From CAWANF01 sp963783355 (GTDB lineage Bacteria > Bacteroidota > Rhodothermia > Balneolales > DATFMH01): a stretch of DNA of 64,000 bases. A program made the translations under genes and the position numbers. The first letter of the stretch is position 1. Each line of letters starts with the position of its first letter. The stretch spans positions 1 to 64,000 of the forward strand of contig CAWANF010000001.1 of the NCBI GenBank assembly GCA_963783355.1, written 5' to 3'. Of this stretch, positions 28,692 through 37,911 are shown piece after piece. The notes under the pieces are model-generated. The model did no database searches, was not told the origin of the DNA, and was given only the letters and a program-made list of their open reading frames with translations.

Positions 28692-29819
28692 TCATCGATT
28701 TACACATTCTGTTTCATGGATGAGTTGCCTGGTAAATTCTTCCCAGGTAAGCCTTTTTTTTAGTTTATTCATGGAGTTAGACAAGCGTTTTATGAGTTTG
28801 ACATCAGTGACTCTTAAAATATTTTCCAGCAACTCTCTTTTATTTTCATTTTCAAATATTAAACCATTTTCTTCGTGTTGAATGAACTCCGTTAAACCTG
28901 GCAGATTTGAAACAATTACCGGCAGTTCAAAATTTATGGCATTAGTCAAAACACCACTTTGACTCGCTGACCGGTAGGGGAGTATCATGGCATCTGATAA
29001 GTGTAAATAATCAGCAGCTTCATTATCTGAAACAAAGCGATTGATGATCGTAAATTGTTCCCTATTACTTTCTTTAATTCGGGTGATAAGCGAATGGGGA
29101 TTTAAATAGAATTCGCCAATAATAAGGATGCGAATTCGATGTTCTTTTAGTTCTGTTTCGTTTAAGGCATCGATTAAGATATCAAGGCCTTTGTATTTAC
29201 GAACCAATCCGAAGAATATGATAATAGTTTCATCGTCCCTGAATCCAAGGGCTTTTCTCGTTTCACTTTTAGATTTTGACGGTATTTTTTGTTCATAAAC
29301 CGGATGAAACAATTTAACGGGCTTTTTGTCTGGATATAAATCAGAAAATTCATTCAACGTTTGATTGGACAGAACGATTGGGAAGTTCGTTTTTCCGATT
29401 ATCGAATCGATCAAAAAGTGTTGGAATGGGAAATATTCATGGGGTGCTATGTTGTGGAATAACCCTATGATTTTGATATCCGGCTGTATCTTTCTAATAG
29501 AAGATATAATCTGTGTAGTTGATGGTGCAAATATCGGATGCCAGTGAGAATAGATTAGGCAGTTAGGCTTGTTTTGGCTGATGACTTTTGCCGCATGAGC
29601 CCATAAAAATGGATTGTACGCATGGAGAACAGGGGTGGAATACAAGGGATGGGAAGAATCATCTGTCTGAGATTTTCCGCGGAAAAAAATCTTTGGATAT
29701 AAATGAATATAATTAAATGCCTGCACTTCGGTTAGTTTCGACAATTGCAGGTACAAATTATGACTGAATCTGGATATACCGCCCCGATAAGGCGGAAAAA
29801 CGCTCAGGAATGAAATCAC
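28692..29819 (-). CDS. family 4 glycosyltransferase
   Basis: A 375-residue GT-B retaining transferase. The N-terminal FPPYRGGISRFSHNL is the acceptor-side glycine loop. The C-terminal half has IIFFGLVRKYKGLDILIDAL, LLIIGEFY-like strands, SDAMILPYRSASQSGVLTNA and a conserved Glu region ending VVSNLPGL. It is a close relative of the gene at 32846-33994 (same GLVR/GFIRHYKGLD and LPYRSA/QPYRSATQSG blocks), so the two probably arose by duplication and act on the same glycan. Sugar unknown. Confidence 0.87.
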   Translation of the reverse strand: MISFLSVFPPYRGGISRFSHNLYLQLSKLTEVQAFNYIHLYPKIFFRGKSQTDDSSHPLYSTPVLHAYNPFLWAHAAKVISQNKPNCLIYSHWHPIFAPSTTQIISSIRKIQPDIKIIGLFHNIAPHEYFPFQHFLIDSIIGKTNFPIVLSNQTLNEFSDLYPDKKPVKLFHPVYEQKIPSKSKSETRKALGFRDDETIIIFFGLVRKYKGLDILIDALNETELKEHRIRILIIGEFYLNPHSLITRIKESNREQFTIINRFVSDNEAADYLHLSDAMILPYRSASQSGVLTNAINFELPVIVSNLPGLTEFIQHEENGLIFENENKRELLENILRVTDVKLIKRLSNSMNKLKKRLTWEEFTRQLIHETECVNR

Positions 29820-29912
29820 GGATTCTGATTAGGTAAATAGTAAAATATTTCGTTTTTTTGCAGGGTATTTACGGAAATATCTCTTTTACTTTAAGAAACA
29901 CTTTTAAATATA

Positions 29913-31055
29913 ATGTTAAAAAAATGTTTTTTGGTGTTTGCCCTTTTATTCTCAGCTCTCCAGGTGCAAGCGCAAAATATTGAAATCAGGGCCCTCAAAG
30001 GAGGCCGCGAAGGCAGTTATCTATTTCGTGAACCCTATCTGGAAAATCATTCTCCTGTACTTGTTTCATTGAACAGGCATTCGGTGGATTTCAAAAATAC
30101 ACTCTTAAATGTTGATAATATTAAAAGTTATGGAATATCAACGGATCACACACTTTTTAGTTTTATTTCTTTAAAAGCTGGTTCTTTGAATTTATTTACG
30201 GTTGAAACCCCGGGCAAACAACTAATCAAAATCAAATCAACCGGGTATCAACAGGATGATTCATCTCTTCGTATCTATGTTTTAAACGACGGTCGATCCA
30301 TTGTTCGAAGTAACGTCGCGCATTTTGATTTATATAAACAGGATGGAAGTTTACTCAATACGATATCAAATATTTCGGGCAGTTCAGGAGGAGAAGCAGT
30401 TTCAAAGCTGGCAATAAGTCCGGACGGTACATTTATTTTGGCTTATAATCCTAAAATAATTTTTAAAAACTCAGTACAAAGCCGGATACAAAAAATCAAT
30501 TTTAATAAAGGTACCATTAATTCATTCTATTATAATGATTCAATGGAAATCAAGGATCTGAGAATATCTCAGGATGGACAATTTGCCGTTGCAACGCTGT
30601 ATCACGGCAGCAGAAGTGAAGTTATAATATTTGATCGTTTCGGCAATGAAATACGAAAATTTTCATTCCATTATGTTCCCGATGCCGTTGTTTTGACTAA
30701 GGATGACAAATATGTGACAATCACGTATAAAAATCAGCTTAGTGTTTATGATATTCTGAACGGACGCAGGGTAGGAAGCACATCATTACGGTCATACCTG
30801 TTCTATGGCACCTACATTCCTGAAGATAGAATGCTTCTTGGTTTTGCAGGAGATTATCATTCCGAATCAGGCAGCATAAATAATATCAAAATCTATGGGG
30901 TCGATTTAAAAGCCAGAAAGCTCGGTAACGGTGAATATGGTGAGACGTTAAAATGGGACAAACAGAATTTTAATCTGAAGGTATCCCGTATTAGAAGTCA
31001 CCATTACGAAATTAAAGGTTTTTCAAGTCCTTTAATATTGTCAGCAAAATTCTGA
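29913..31055 (+). CDS. exported protein, probably beta-propeller
   Basis: 380 residues beginning with a clear signal peptide (CFLVFALLFSALQVQAQ, cleavage after AQA). The rest is beta-rich with repeated blocks of the form LAISPDGTFILAYN, LRISQDGQFAVATLYH and VVLTKDDKYVTITYKN, as in WD40/YVTN-type propellers of roughly 5-6 blades. No catalytic motif is seen. It is divergent from the glycosyltransferase at 28692 and convergent with hddC. I do not recognise a specific family. Confidence 0.7.
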   Translation: MLKKCFLVFALLFSALQVQAQNIEIRALKGGREGSYLFREPYLENHSPVLVSLNRHSVDFKNTLLNVDNIKSYGISTDHTLFSFISLKAGSLNLFTVETPGKQLIKIKSTGYQQDDSSLRIYVLNDGRSIVRSNVAHFDLYKQDGSLLNTISNISGSSGGEAVSKLAISPDGTFILAYNPKIIFKNSVQSRIQKINFNKGTINSFYYNDSMEIKDLRISQDGQFAVATLYHGSRSEVIIFDRFGNEIRKFSFHYVPDAVVLTKDDKYVTITYKNQLSVYDILNGRRVGSTSLRSYLFYGTYIPEDRMLLGFAGDYHSESGSINNIKIYGVDLKARKLGNGEYGETLKWDKQNFNLKVSRIRSHHYEIKGFSSPLILSAKF

Positions 31056-31097
31056 ATAGATAAATTGCTGTTTATAAAATGGTTATAAGGGAAAGAA

Positions 31098-31805
31098 TTA
31101 TTTGGATTGAAAATGTGCCAGCTCTTCCTGAGCACGGCGAAAGTCTTCAGGAATTCCTATATCAATAAAATACCGGTCCTGAATGAAACCATATAGATTC
31201 AGCTTTTCAAAAAAGACTTCAAGAAAATCTTTCTCAAAGGAAAATTTATCCGGCAAATTCAGGGTTTTTAAAACGGTGGTGTTCATTAAATAGACGCCGC
31301 CGTTAATCAATCCATTTTCGCGATATTTCTTTTCCTCAAAACCGGTAATTTTATCGTCCCGATCTATCTTAACCAGGCCGTAACGGTCAAATTGTTCCAT
31401 GGGTTTGAGTGCAATCGTTAAATCAGCTTTTTTCGATTTGTGGAATTGGCCCATGGATTCCAGCTCAACATCGAAAAGGGTGTCACCGTTAACGACGAAA
31501 AATTGTTCCGATTGAATATGTTGCAGTGCCTGTATGATTCCCCCGCCCGTTCCGAGAGGCTCCGTTTCTATGGAGTAAATTACATCAAGTTCTTTTTCAT
31601 TGGTATCGCACCATTCTATGATAACTTCTGCACGATATCCAAGGGACAAAATGACTCGTTTGATATTATTCTTCTTGAGCCAGGTAAACACGTACGATAA
31701 AAACGGCTGTCGCAGGACAGGTGCCATAACTTTGGGGATTCCCGGAACTTCATTACGAAGCCTTGTTCCAAGTCCGCCTGCAAGAATAATACACTCGTTA
31801 ATCAT
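31098..31805 (-). CDS. hddC: heptose-1-phosphate guanylyltransferase-like nucleotidyltransferase
   Basis: A 235-residue sugar nucleotidyltransferase. LAGGLGTRLRNEVPGIPKVMAPV is the nucleotide-binding signature, FVVNGDTLFDVE carries the metal-binding Asp, and GLINGGVYLMN the sugar-binding segment. Together with the GHMP kinase gene 28 bases upstream on the same strand it fits the HddA-HddC pair making GDP-D-glycero-D-manno-heptose. The isomerase and phosphatase steps (GmhA, GmhB) are not in the window. NDP specificity is inferred from context. Confidence 0.78.
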   Translation of the reverse strand: MINECIILAGGLGTRLRNEVPGIPKVMAPVLRQPFLSYVFTWLKKNNIKRVILSLGYRAEVIIEWCDTNEKELDVIYSIETEPLGTGGGIIQALQHIQSEQFFVVNGDTLFDVELESMGQFHKSKKADLTIALKPMEQFDRYGLVKIDRDDKITGFEEKKYRENGLINGGVYLMNTTVLKTLNLPDKFSFEKDFLEVFFEKLNLYGFIQDRYFIDIGIPEDFRRAQEELAHFQSK

Positions 31806-31833
31806 TTTAGTAAATATTTATTGAATTGAGTGA

Positions 31834-32859
31834 TTATTCCCCGGTTGACCATGTTATAAGCCCATGATTTACAAATTGATAGGGTTTGAAATATCCGTCA
31901 AACGAATCCAATGCTTTCATCACGGCATAACGGGTATTTTCAGGGCAATAAAAAGTCATGAATCCACCACCTCCGGCCCCGGAAATTTTGCCACCTGTTG
32001 CTCCGGCGTTAATCGCTGTTTGATAAATTTCTTCTATTAAAGAATTTGTGATTCCGGCCGTCATTTGTTTCTTGTGCTGAAATCCAAAATCAAGGATTTT
32101 ACCCATTTCATCTACATGGCCCCTCAGTAAAGCTTCCTTCATCATCTGTGCCTGTTTTTTCAAATGATGCATGGCCTCGATGGATTTCTCATTTTTATTG
32201 ATCACATTCCGGCTTTGGGATTCTATAATATCCGACGATAATCGACTCGTCGAAGTATAATACAATAAAAGATTATGACCCAATTCATGCAGGTATTCTG
32301 GCCTTATTCGTAATGGATTTACTAAAACCTTATCATTGGCATAAAATTCCATATAATTGACACCGCCAAATGTTGCCGCATACTGATCCTGGCGGCCTCC
32401 TGCCATTTGCAAATCATAGCGCTCAATCTCATAAGCATAATGAGCGGTATCGTAATCACCTAAAGGAAGTTTTAGCCACTCTGCAAACGCTCCAAGAATG
32501 GCTACGACAAGCGTGGATGAAGTTCCCAGCCCCGAGCCTGCTGGAGCTTCAACAAACGTACTGAGACGAAATCCCTTCAATTCTGGTGCATACTTCTGAA
32601 TGATACTATTGTATACACCCTTTGCAAGATCTAACGTCCCGTCGATGGGTAACATCGGCTGAAGGGAAAATTCCTGTTTTTCACAACGATCAATAGCCTC
32701 AATAATGATTTTATCTTCTGGCAATAATTCTATCGAAGCATAAGCATATAAAGAAATGGTTGCATTCAAAATAGCACCTCCGTGAATGTCGGCGTAAGGG
32801 CTGACATCGGTGCCGCCACCGGCAAGGCCAATTCGTAAGGGCGCTTTACTTCTGAACAT
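31834..32859 (-). CDS. hddA: GHMP kinase, probably heptose-7-phosphate kinase
   Basis: A 341-residue GHMP-family sugar kinase. APLRIGLAGGGTDVSPYAD at the start, ATP-binding PAGSGLGTSSTLVVA (about 110-124) and C-terminal KISGAGGGGFMTFY are diagnostic. The GGGTDVSPYAD form is typical of D-glycero-D-manno-heptose 7-phosphate kinases and related fucokinases. Its ATG overlaps the end of the upstream glycosyltransferase by 14 bases, so the genes are coupled. A fucose or other sugar kinase cannot be excluded. Confidence 0.8.
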   Translation of the reverse strand: MFRSKAPLRIGLAGGGTDVSPYADIHGGAILNATISLYAYASIELLPEDKIIIEAIDRCEKQEFSLQPMLPIDGTLDLAKGVYNSIIQKYAPELKGFRLSTFVEAPAGSGLGTSSTLVVAILGAFAEWLKLPLGDYDTAHYAYEIERYDLQMAGGRQDQYAATFGGVNYMEFYANDKVLVNPLRIRPEYLHELGHNLLLYYTSTSRLSSDIIESQSRNVINKNEKSIEAMHHLKKQAQMMKEALLRGHVDEMGKILDFGFQHKKQMTAGITNSLIEEIYQTAINAGATGGKISGAGGGGFMTFYCPENTRYAVMKALDSFDGYFKPYQFVNHGLITWSTGE

Positions 32860-33994
32860 GACTTAATGCTATAATGGCTTGAGCCATACGGTCCCAACCA
32901 TATTTTTGTTTTTCTGATTTAATGTATTCAATAAAATGCTGTTCACCAACAGAATAGAATTTAAGTATAGCATCAGCCAGTGATTTTGGGTCGGGTTTAG
33001 CGATTAATCCCACCTTTTCATCGGGAACGATTTCCGGTAAACCGCCTACATCCGTTACGATCATCGGACGTTCAAAATGATAAGCCATCGGAGTAATCCC
33101 ACTTTGTGTGGCGGAACGATAGGGTTGAACAACAACATCGGCAGCACAAAAATAGTATTTAACTTCTTTATCAGGTATAAAATCTGTGTTTAAAATAACG
33201 CGGTTTTTTAGCCCGAATTTTTCAATTAAATCCATATACGGCTTGGCATCTTCATAGAATTCTCCGGCGACAAGTAATGATATATTGGATGATTGAATAC
33301 GTTCATCAGTCAAAGCCTCCAGCAGAAGATCCAGGCCTTTGTAATGCCTGATAAATCCAAAAAAAAGAATGATTTTGTCGTTAGCGGGTAAACCCAGGTA
33401 TTGGCGGGATATTTTTTTATCGGTTATTTCACCAAAATGATCATACAATGGATGGGGAACAAGCTCTGCGGGTTTATTGGTGAATTTTTTTAAGTCGGAG
33501 AACACCTGTTTACTCATCGCTATAAAACCGTCACAGGCTTTGATAAAATATTTTGTGAAAAATGAATCTCCAGGGCGTTTCTCATGTGGAATGACATTAT
33601 CCAAAATAGAAATTACCGAAGTTTTATTTTTTCTGCATGCAAATCTCAGGATAGTGCCAAAACAGGGACCCATAAAGGGCAGCCAGAATTTAACAATCAC
33701 TAAATCAGGATTGTACTTTCTAATCGCTAAACCGGTCGTCAGCCAGCTTATGGGGTTAATAGAGTTGATTTTCCTGATGATGGTCAGGTTTTTGGGAGCT
33801 GGATCGTTGCTAAACTGGCTCTTGCCCGGAAATAAAAATGATGGATACTGAAGAGTAAAAGTATAAATAGCAACCTCATGGCCCATTTTCGACAGTTCCA
33901 TTGCAAGCCGTTCATTATAAGCTGCGAGTCCTCCCCGGAACGGATGAGCTGTGCCAATGATGGCAATGCGATATGTCTTGTCTGATGATATCAA
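32846..33994 (-). CDS. family 4 glycosyltransferase
   Basis: A 382-residue GT-B enzyme. GTAHPFRGGLAAYNERLAM forms the N-terminal loop; IILFFGFIRHYKGLDLLLEAL, LLVAGEFYED, CAADVVVQPYRSATQSGI and MIVTDVGGLPEIV form the nucleotide-sugar half. It lies between the methyltransferase (57-base gap) and hddA (overlap), so it likely adds the heptose or a neighbouring sugar. Similar to 28692-29819. Confidence 0.87.
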   Translation of the reverse strand: MISSDKTYRIAIIGTAHPFRGGLAAYNERLAMELSKMGHEVAIYTFTLQYPSFLFPGKSQFSNDPAPKNLTIIRKINSINPISWLTTGLAIRKYNPDLVIVKFWLPFMGPCFGTILRFACRKNKTSVISILDNVIPHEKRPGDSFFTKYFIKACDGFIAMSKQVFSDLKKFTNKPAELVPHPLYDHFGEITDKKISRQYLGLPANDKIILFFGFIRHYKGLDLLLEALTDERIQSSNISLLVAGEFYEDAKPYMDLIEKFGLKNRVILNTDFIPDKEVKYYFCAADVVVQPYRSATQSGITPMAYHFERPMIVTDVGGLPEIVPDEKVGLIAKPDPKSLADAILKFYSVGEQHFIEYIKSEKQKYGWDRMAQAIIALSHVQK

Positions 33995-34008
33995 TTCGAT
34001 GAACGGTT

Positions 34009-34040
34009 ATGTAAAGGTAAATCATGAATTGCCTTTACAT
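34009..34040 (-). terminator. 32-bp near-perfect palindrome around TCATGA
   Basis: ATGTAAAGG / CCTTTACAT arms, with a central AAATCATGAATT, 12 bases past the methyltransferase stop on the minus strand. Fourth member of the ATTCATGAAT palindrome group. Confidence 0.5.
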
Positions 34041-34051
34041 ATAATTAAAAC

Positions 34052-34876
34052 TTATTTTTTTGCTATCGCCAAAATTCCGGCACCTTCCTTATTGTCTTTC
34101 AGCATATCGAGACGTAAAAGCAGCAAGCCTGGCAGTAATGTGATAATGTAATAGAGGAACATTAGCGGCAAAACACTCAGGCCAAAACGGGTCATCCATA
34201 ACATGGGGTATTTAATCAGAATCACCCAGCCTGCGTGGCCAAAAGTACCGTAAGTGTAATGGAGCTCAACTGATTCGAATCCTGCCTTACGAAGTTTTTC
34301 GTTGAGATCTTCTTTTGAATAACCGGCGCGGGCATGTTCTTCAACAAAAAATTCATCCTCGCCAGCATCACGGCCTGCGATATGGGACGGGGAGTGCATT
34401 ACAAAATACGCTCCTTTTTTCATGCTGTTTGCGATGTTAGTCATAACCAGGACGTCATCTTCGATATGCTCAAGGACGTCGACACACAGAACGGAATCGA
34501 ATTCCGGCTCATGATCAAATTTTAGCAGATCTGCATATTCGAATTTGATTCTGGCTTTTTCAATATCCTTTTTGAAATAAGTCCGGCAATCGGTAAGGTA
34601 ATCTTCCTTTACGTCAACCGATTTAACCGATACATTTGAAAAAGAACGAAGAATGAAGCTGTCGTATTGGCCAAAACCACAACCGGCATCTAAAATTCTC
34701 CACTTTGTATTAGACCGGAATTTCTTGCGCCATAATTTCCTAAGTTCCCTGCGCACATACCATCCGCGGAGAAAAAACAAATCAAGCAGCCGATAAAAAA
34801 TGGAACGCAAAAAACGTGCGTGTCGGATTTTGGAAGCAAAACGATCCTTGACCGGATCATAAGCTATTTTACTCAT
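34052..34876 (-). CDS. class I SAM methyltransferase with C-terminal membrane segment
   Basis: 274 residues. The SAM motif WRILDAGCGFGQYD (res 60-72), VKSVDVKEDYL and VLCVDVLEHIEDD are the usual UbiE/Methyltransf_11 motifs. The C-terminal 50 residues carry a long hydrophobic stretch (MTRFGLSVLPLMFLYYIITL) that should anchor it in the membrane, suggesting a lipid-linked glycan or lipid substrate. First gene of the minus-strand unit with the GT4, hddA and hddC. Confidence 0.8.
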   Translation of the reverse strand: MSKIAYDPVKDRFASKIRHARFLRSIFYRLLDLFFLRGWYVRRELRKLWRKKFRSNTKWRILDAGCGFGQYDSFILRSFSNVSVKSVDVKEDYLTDCRTYFKKDIEKARIKFEYADLLKFDHEPEFDSVLCVDVLEHIEDDVLVMTNIANSMKKGAYFVMHSPSHIAGRDAGEDEFFVEEHARAGYSKEDLNEKLRKAGFESVELHYTYGTFGHAGWVILIKYPMLWMTRFGLSVLPLMFLYYIITLLPGLLLLRLDMLKDNKEGAGILAIAKK

Positions 34877-35090
34877 GCTATATTTTTTATTCTTTTGAAG
34901 ATGGACAGCTCAGCTTAGTTTTCACCAATTGCAGCTTGACATCATTTGCACTTTTTGGTAATTCTTTGACATGGTGAAAATATAGCTGCCATGTTTTAAA
35001 AACAATGAATAGTTAAAAGTTCAATTTTGAATGATGAATGTTGGATTTTGAATTTTAAAGAATCGGCTTTTTAGGTTCTCCGTTACCCAT

Positions 35091-35131
35091 AAAAAAAGCC
35101 CGCATAATCTAATGATTACACGGGCTTTTTG
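35091..35131 (-). terminator. rho-independent terminator of clpC
   Basis: AAAAAGCCCG / CGGGCTTTTTTT stem with an AT-rich loop, followed by U residues on the minus strand, about 25 bases past the clpC stop. Confidence 0.9.
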
Positions 35132-35154
35132 AAAAATTTATATTCAGAATGAAA

Positions 35155-37731
35155 TCAGGCTTTCGCTTCTTCTGATTTTTCCTGTTCATTTTTTTTGTCA
35201 TCATCCGATTGGGAATCGGCTTTAGTTGCTTCTTTCCATTCGAATGTGAGTCCATCGCGTGATGTATTCATCTTTATGCGAATAGTAGATCCGGTTGGCG
35301 GTTCATTAACCAGCAATTCTTCCGCCAGCTGATCTTCCACATATTTCTGAATGGCACGTTTCAACGGACGAGCACCAAATTTCGGATCGAAGCCTTTATC
35401 CGACAGAAATTCTTTAGCACCTTTCGTAATTTCAACATTATAACCAATGTGGCTGATACGTTTGAACAGGTCTTCTGTCAGGTTATCAATAATCCGGAAG
35501 ATGTCATCTTTTTCGAGTGGTTTGAAGACGATGACATCATCTACACGGTTCAGGAATTCAGGATTAAATACCTTTTTAAGGGCATCCTGAATCGTTGATT
35601 TCATCTTGGCATAATCGAAACCACTGTCTGCTTCAGAGAAACCAATACCTTTACCGAGATTTTTAATGTCTCTGGCACCAATATTGGACGTCATAATAAT
35701 GATTGTATTCCGAAAATCGATTCTGCGTCCCAGGCTGTCGGTTAAGACGCCATCATCCAATACCTGCAGTAGCAGGTTGAATACATCGGGGTGTGCTTTT
35801 TCGATTTCATCAAGAAGAACCACACTGTAGGGTTTACGGCGAACTTTTTCAGTCAGAATTCCACCTTCTTCATATCCGACATAACCCGGAGGTGCTCCTA
35901 CCAGACGAGAAACGGAGAATTTTTCCATGTACTCACTCATGTCGACGCGGATAAGTGCGTCGTCCACATTAAACAGGTATTTAGCGAGTACTTTTGCCAT
36001 TTCCGTTTTACCAACGCCGGTTGGCCCCAGGAATATAAATGAACCGATGGGACGTTGAGGATCCTTAAGTCCGGCACGAGTTCTTTTGATAGCACGTGTC
36101 AGTTTCTCGACAGCTTCCAACTGCCCAATAATTTTAGATGAAAGAGCATCTTTCATCTTTATCAGTTTCTGTCCTTCATTTTGGGTTATCTTATTTACCG
36201 GGATTCCGGACATCATGCCAACGACTTCAGCAACATCTTCGTTGGATACGTCATAAATGATTTCGGCACTTTCTTTTTCCCAAACCTTTTGTGCTATTTC
36301 AAGTTCTTCTATGAGACGTTTTTCATTGTCACGCAGGCGTGCTGCTTCCTCAAAACGTTGTTTCTTAACCATCGCATTCTTTTCGGCGCTGGTCTTTTCA
36401 ATTTCATCTTCAAGTTTAAGAATATGCTGCGGAACGGTAATGTTAGAAAGATGCACACGCGCACCGGCTTCATCCAATGCATCAATAGCTTTATCCGGCA
36501 GAAAATGATCGGTGATATAACGATCGGTCAATTTTACACATGATTCAAGAGCAGCTTCGGAATAGCGAACACTATGGTGTTTTTCATATTTTCCTTTAAT
36601 GCGCTTGAGGATTTCGAGCGTTTCTTCAGCCGTGGTCGGGTCGACCATAATTTTTTGGAAACGACGTTCCAGGGCTCCGTCTTTTTCTATGTATTGACGA
36701 TATTCATTCAGTGTTGTAGCACCGATAGCCTGAATTTCACCTCTCGCCAAAGCCGGTTTTAGCATGTTCGAAGCATCAAGGGATCCACTGGCTCCACCGG
36801 CTCCAACTATGGTATGTAACTCATCAATAAACAGTATGATATTGGGAGTTTTTTCCAGTTCATTCATCAGGGCTTTCATACGTTCTTCAAACTGTCCACG
36901 ATATTTGGTTCCGGCAACCAGGGCTGCCAGATCTAGGGCCACAACCCGTTTATCGTAGAGCACACGCGATACCTTACGTTTTATGATTCGCAGAGCCAGG
37001 CCTTCGGCAATTGCGGTTTTTCCGACCCCCGGTTCTCCTATGAGGACCGGATTGTTCTTTTTGCGCCGGCTTAAAACCTGTGCAACGCGCTCAATTTCTT
37101 TTTCTCTGCCAACAATTGGATCGAGTTTTTCTTCTTCCGCCAACTTGGTTAAGTCGCGGCCGAAGTTGTCGAGTACGGGAGTTTTTGTCTTTTCCATTTT
37201 TCGAGACCTCGCGCTTCCTGAGCTTGGATTATCACTTTGTGAAGATGAAAGTTCCGATGAAATCGGATTAGATGCTGAATCATCGTGTGATTCACGACCG
37301 GAAATTATTAAATCCAGTTCTTCTCTTACTGATTCATAGGAAATGTTGAATTGATGTAGTATTTGGGCTGCTATATTCTCATCGTCTCTTAACAATGATA
37401 GTAATAAATGTTCAGTACCGATGGTATCGCTCTTATATAATTTTGCTTCCAGATACGTAATTCGTAAAACTTTTTCAGCTTGTTTGGTCAGTGGTATATT
37501 ACCGATGCGTACAGCTCCACCGGTTCCTCGAACCGTTTCTTCAACTGTTTTCTTGAGTTTCTCAAGATCACAATTCAAATTCTTCAAAATTTTGACGGCA
37601 ATTCCGTCGCCAAGGCGAACGATACCGAGTATTAAATGCTCCGTACCTATGTAATCATGGCCGAGACGAATAGCTTCTTCACGGCTAAATTGAATAACAT
37701 CACGTACTTTGCTTGAGAAATTACCTTCCAT
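35155..37731 (-). CDS. clpC: ATP-dependent Clp protease ATPase subunit ClpC
   Basis: A hexameric AAA+ unfoldase that feeds proteins to ClpP. Two Clp N-terminal repeats come first (VIQFSREEAIRLGHDYIGTE; LRITYLEAKLYKSDTIGTEHL). AAA1 has Walker A GEPGVGKTAIAEG and LFIDELHTIVGAG. The middle UVR region (MVKKQRFEEAARLRDNEKRL) identifies ClpC rather than ClpA/ClpB. AAA2 has GPTGVGKTEMAK and VVLLDEIEKAHPDVF, and the C-terminal GFDPKFGARPLKRAI is present. I take ATG 37731 (MEGNFSSKVRD, about 858 residues) as start; a GTG seven codons upstream is in frame. It is a single-gene unit with its own promoter region containing an inverted repeat (37793-37817). Confidence 0.95.
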   Translation of the reverse strand: MEGNFSSKVRDVIQFSREEAIRLGHDYIGTEHLILGIVRLGDGIAVKILKNLNCDLEKLKKTVEETVRGTGGAVRIGNIPLTKQAEKVLRITYLEAKLYKSDTIGTEHLLLSLLRDDENIAAQILHQFNISYESVREELDLIISGRESHDDSASNPISSELSSSQSDNPSSGSARSRKMEKTKTPVLDNFGRDLTKLAEEEKLDPIVGREKEIERVAQVLSRRKKNNPVLIGEPGVGKTAIAEGLALRIIKRKVSRVLYDKRVVALDLAALVAGTKYRGQFEERMKALMNELEKTPNIILFIDELHTIVGAGGASGSLDASNMLKPALARGEIQAIGATTLNEYRQYIEKDGALERRFQKIMVDPTTAEETLEILKRIKGKYEKHHSVRYSEAALESCVKLTDRYITDHFLPDKAIDALDEAGARVHLSNITVPQHILKLEDEIEKTSAEKNAMVKKQRFEEAARLRDNEKRLIEELEIAQKVWEKESAEIIYDVSNEDVAEVVGMMSGIPVNKITQNEGQKLIKMKDALSSKIIGQLEAVEKLTRAIKRTRAGLKDPQRPIGSFIFLGPTGVGKTEMAKVLAKYLFNVDDALIRVDMSEYMEKFSVSRLVGAPPGYVGYEEGGILTEKVRRKPYSVVLLDEIEKAHPDVFNLLLQVLDDGVLTDSLGRRIDFRNTIIIMTSNIGARDIKNLGKGIGFSEADSGFDYAKMKSTIQDALKKVFNPEFLNRVDDVIVFKPLEKDDIFRIIDNLTEDLFKRISHIGYNVEITKGAKEFLSDKGFDPKFGARPLKRAIQKYVEDQLAEELLVNEPPTGSTIRIKMNTSRDGLTFEWKEATKADSQSDDDKKNEQEKSEEAKA

Positions 37732-37792
37732 AATACATTTGGTTGAACTCACCCATTTTAAGGGGTAAAACGTCCATTGATTATTAATAGTT

Positions 37793-37817
37793 CAATACTA
37801 CAACGAAAGTAGTATTG
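37793..37817 (-). promoter_or_regulatory. candidate operator overlapping the clpC promoter
   Basis: Perfect 9-bp inverted repeat CAATACTAC-N7-GTAGTATTG. On the minus strand TTGCAA, 17 bases, TATTGA overlaps it, so a protein bound here would block RNA polymerase. It matches neither CIRCE nor the CtsR heptad repeat as I know them. Confidence 0.5.
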
Positions 37818-37911
37818 CAATAGTGTAAAAGCAAGCATCAGGCTACAATGAGCCTATTTTAAGATAGGTTTTTTAAATCAATTTTCTTAACCAGGATTGG
37901 TTAAGTTCTGC

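Noticed and set aside
37793..37817. CIRCE (HrcA) or CtsR operator before clpC
   Set aside because: Sequence matches neither TTAGCACTC-N9-GAGTGCTAA nor the CtsR heptad tandem repeat.
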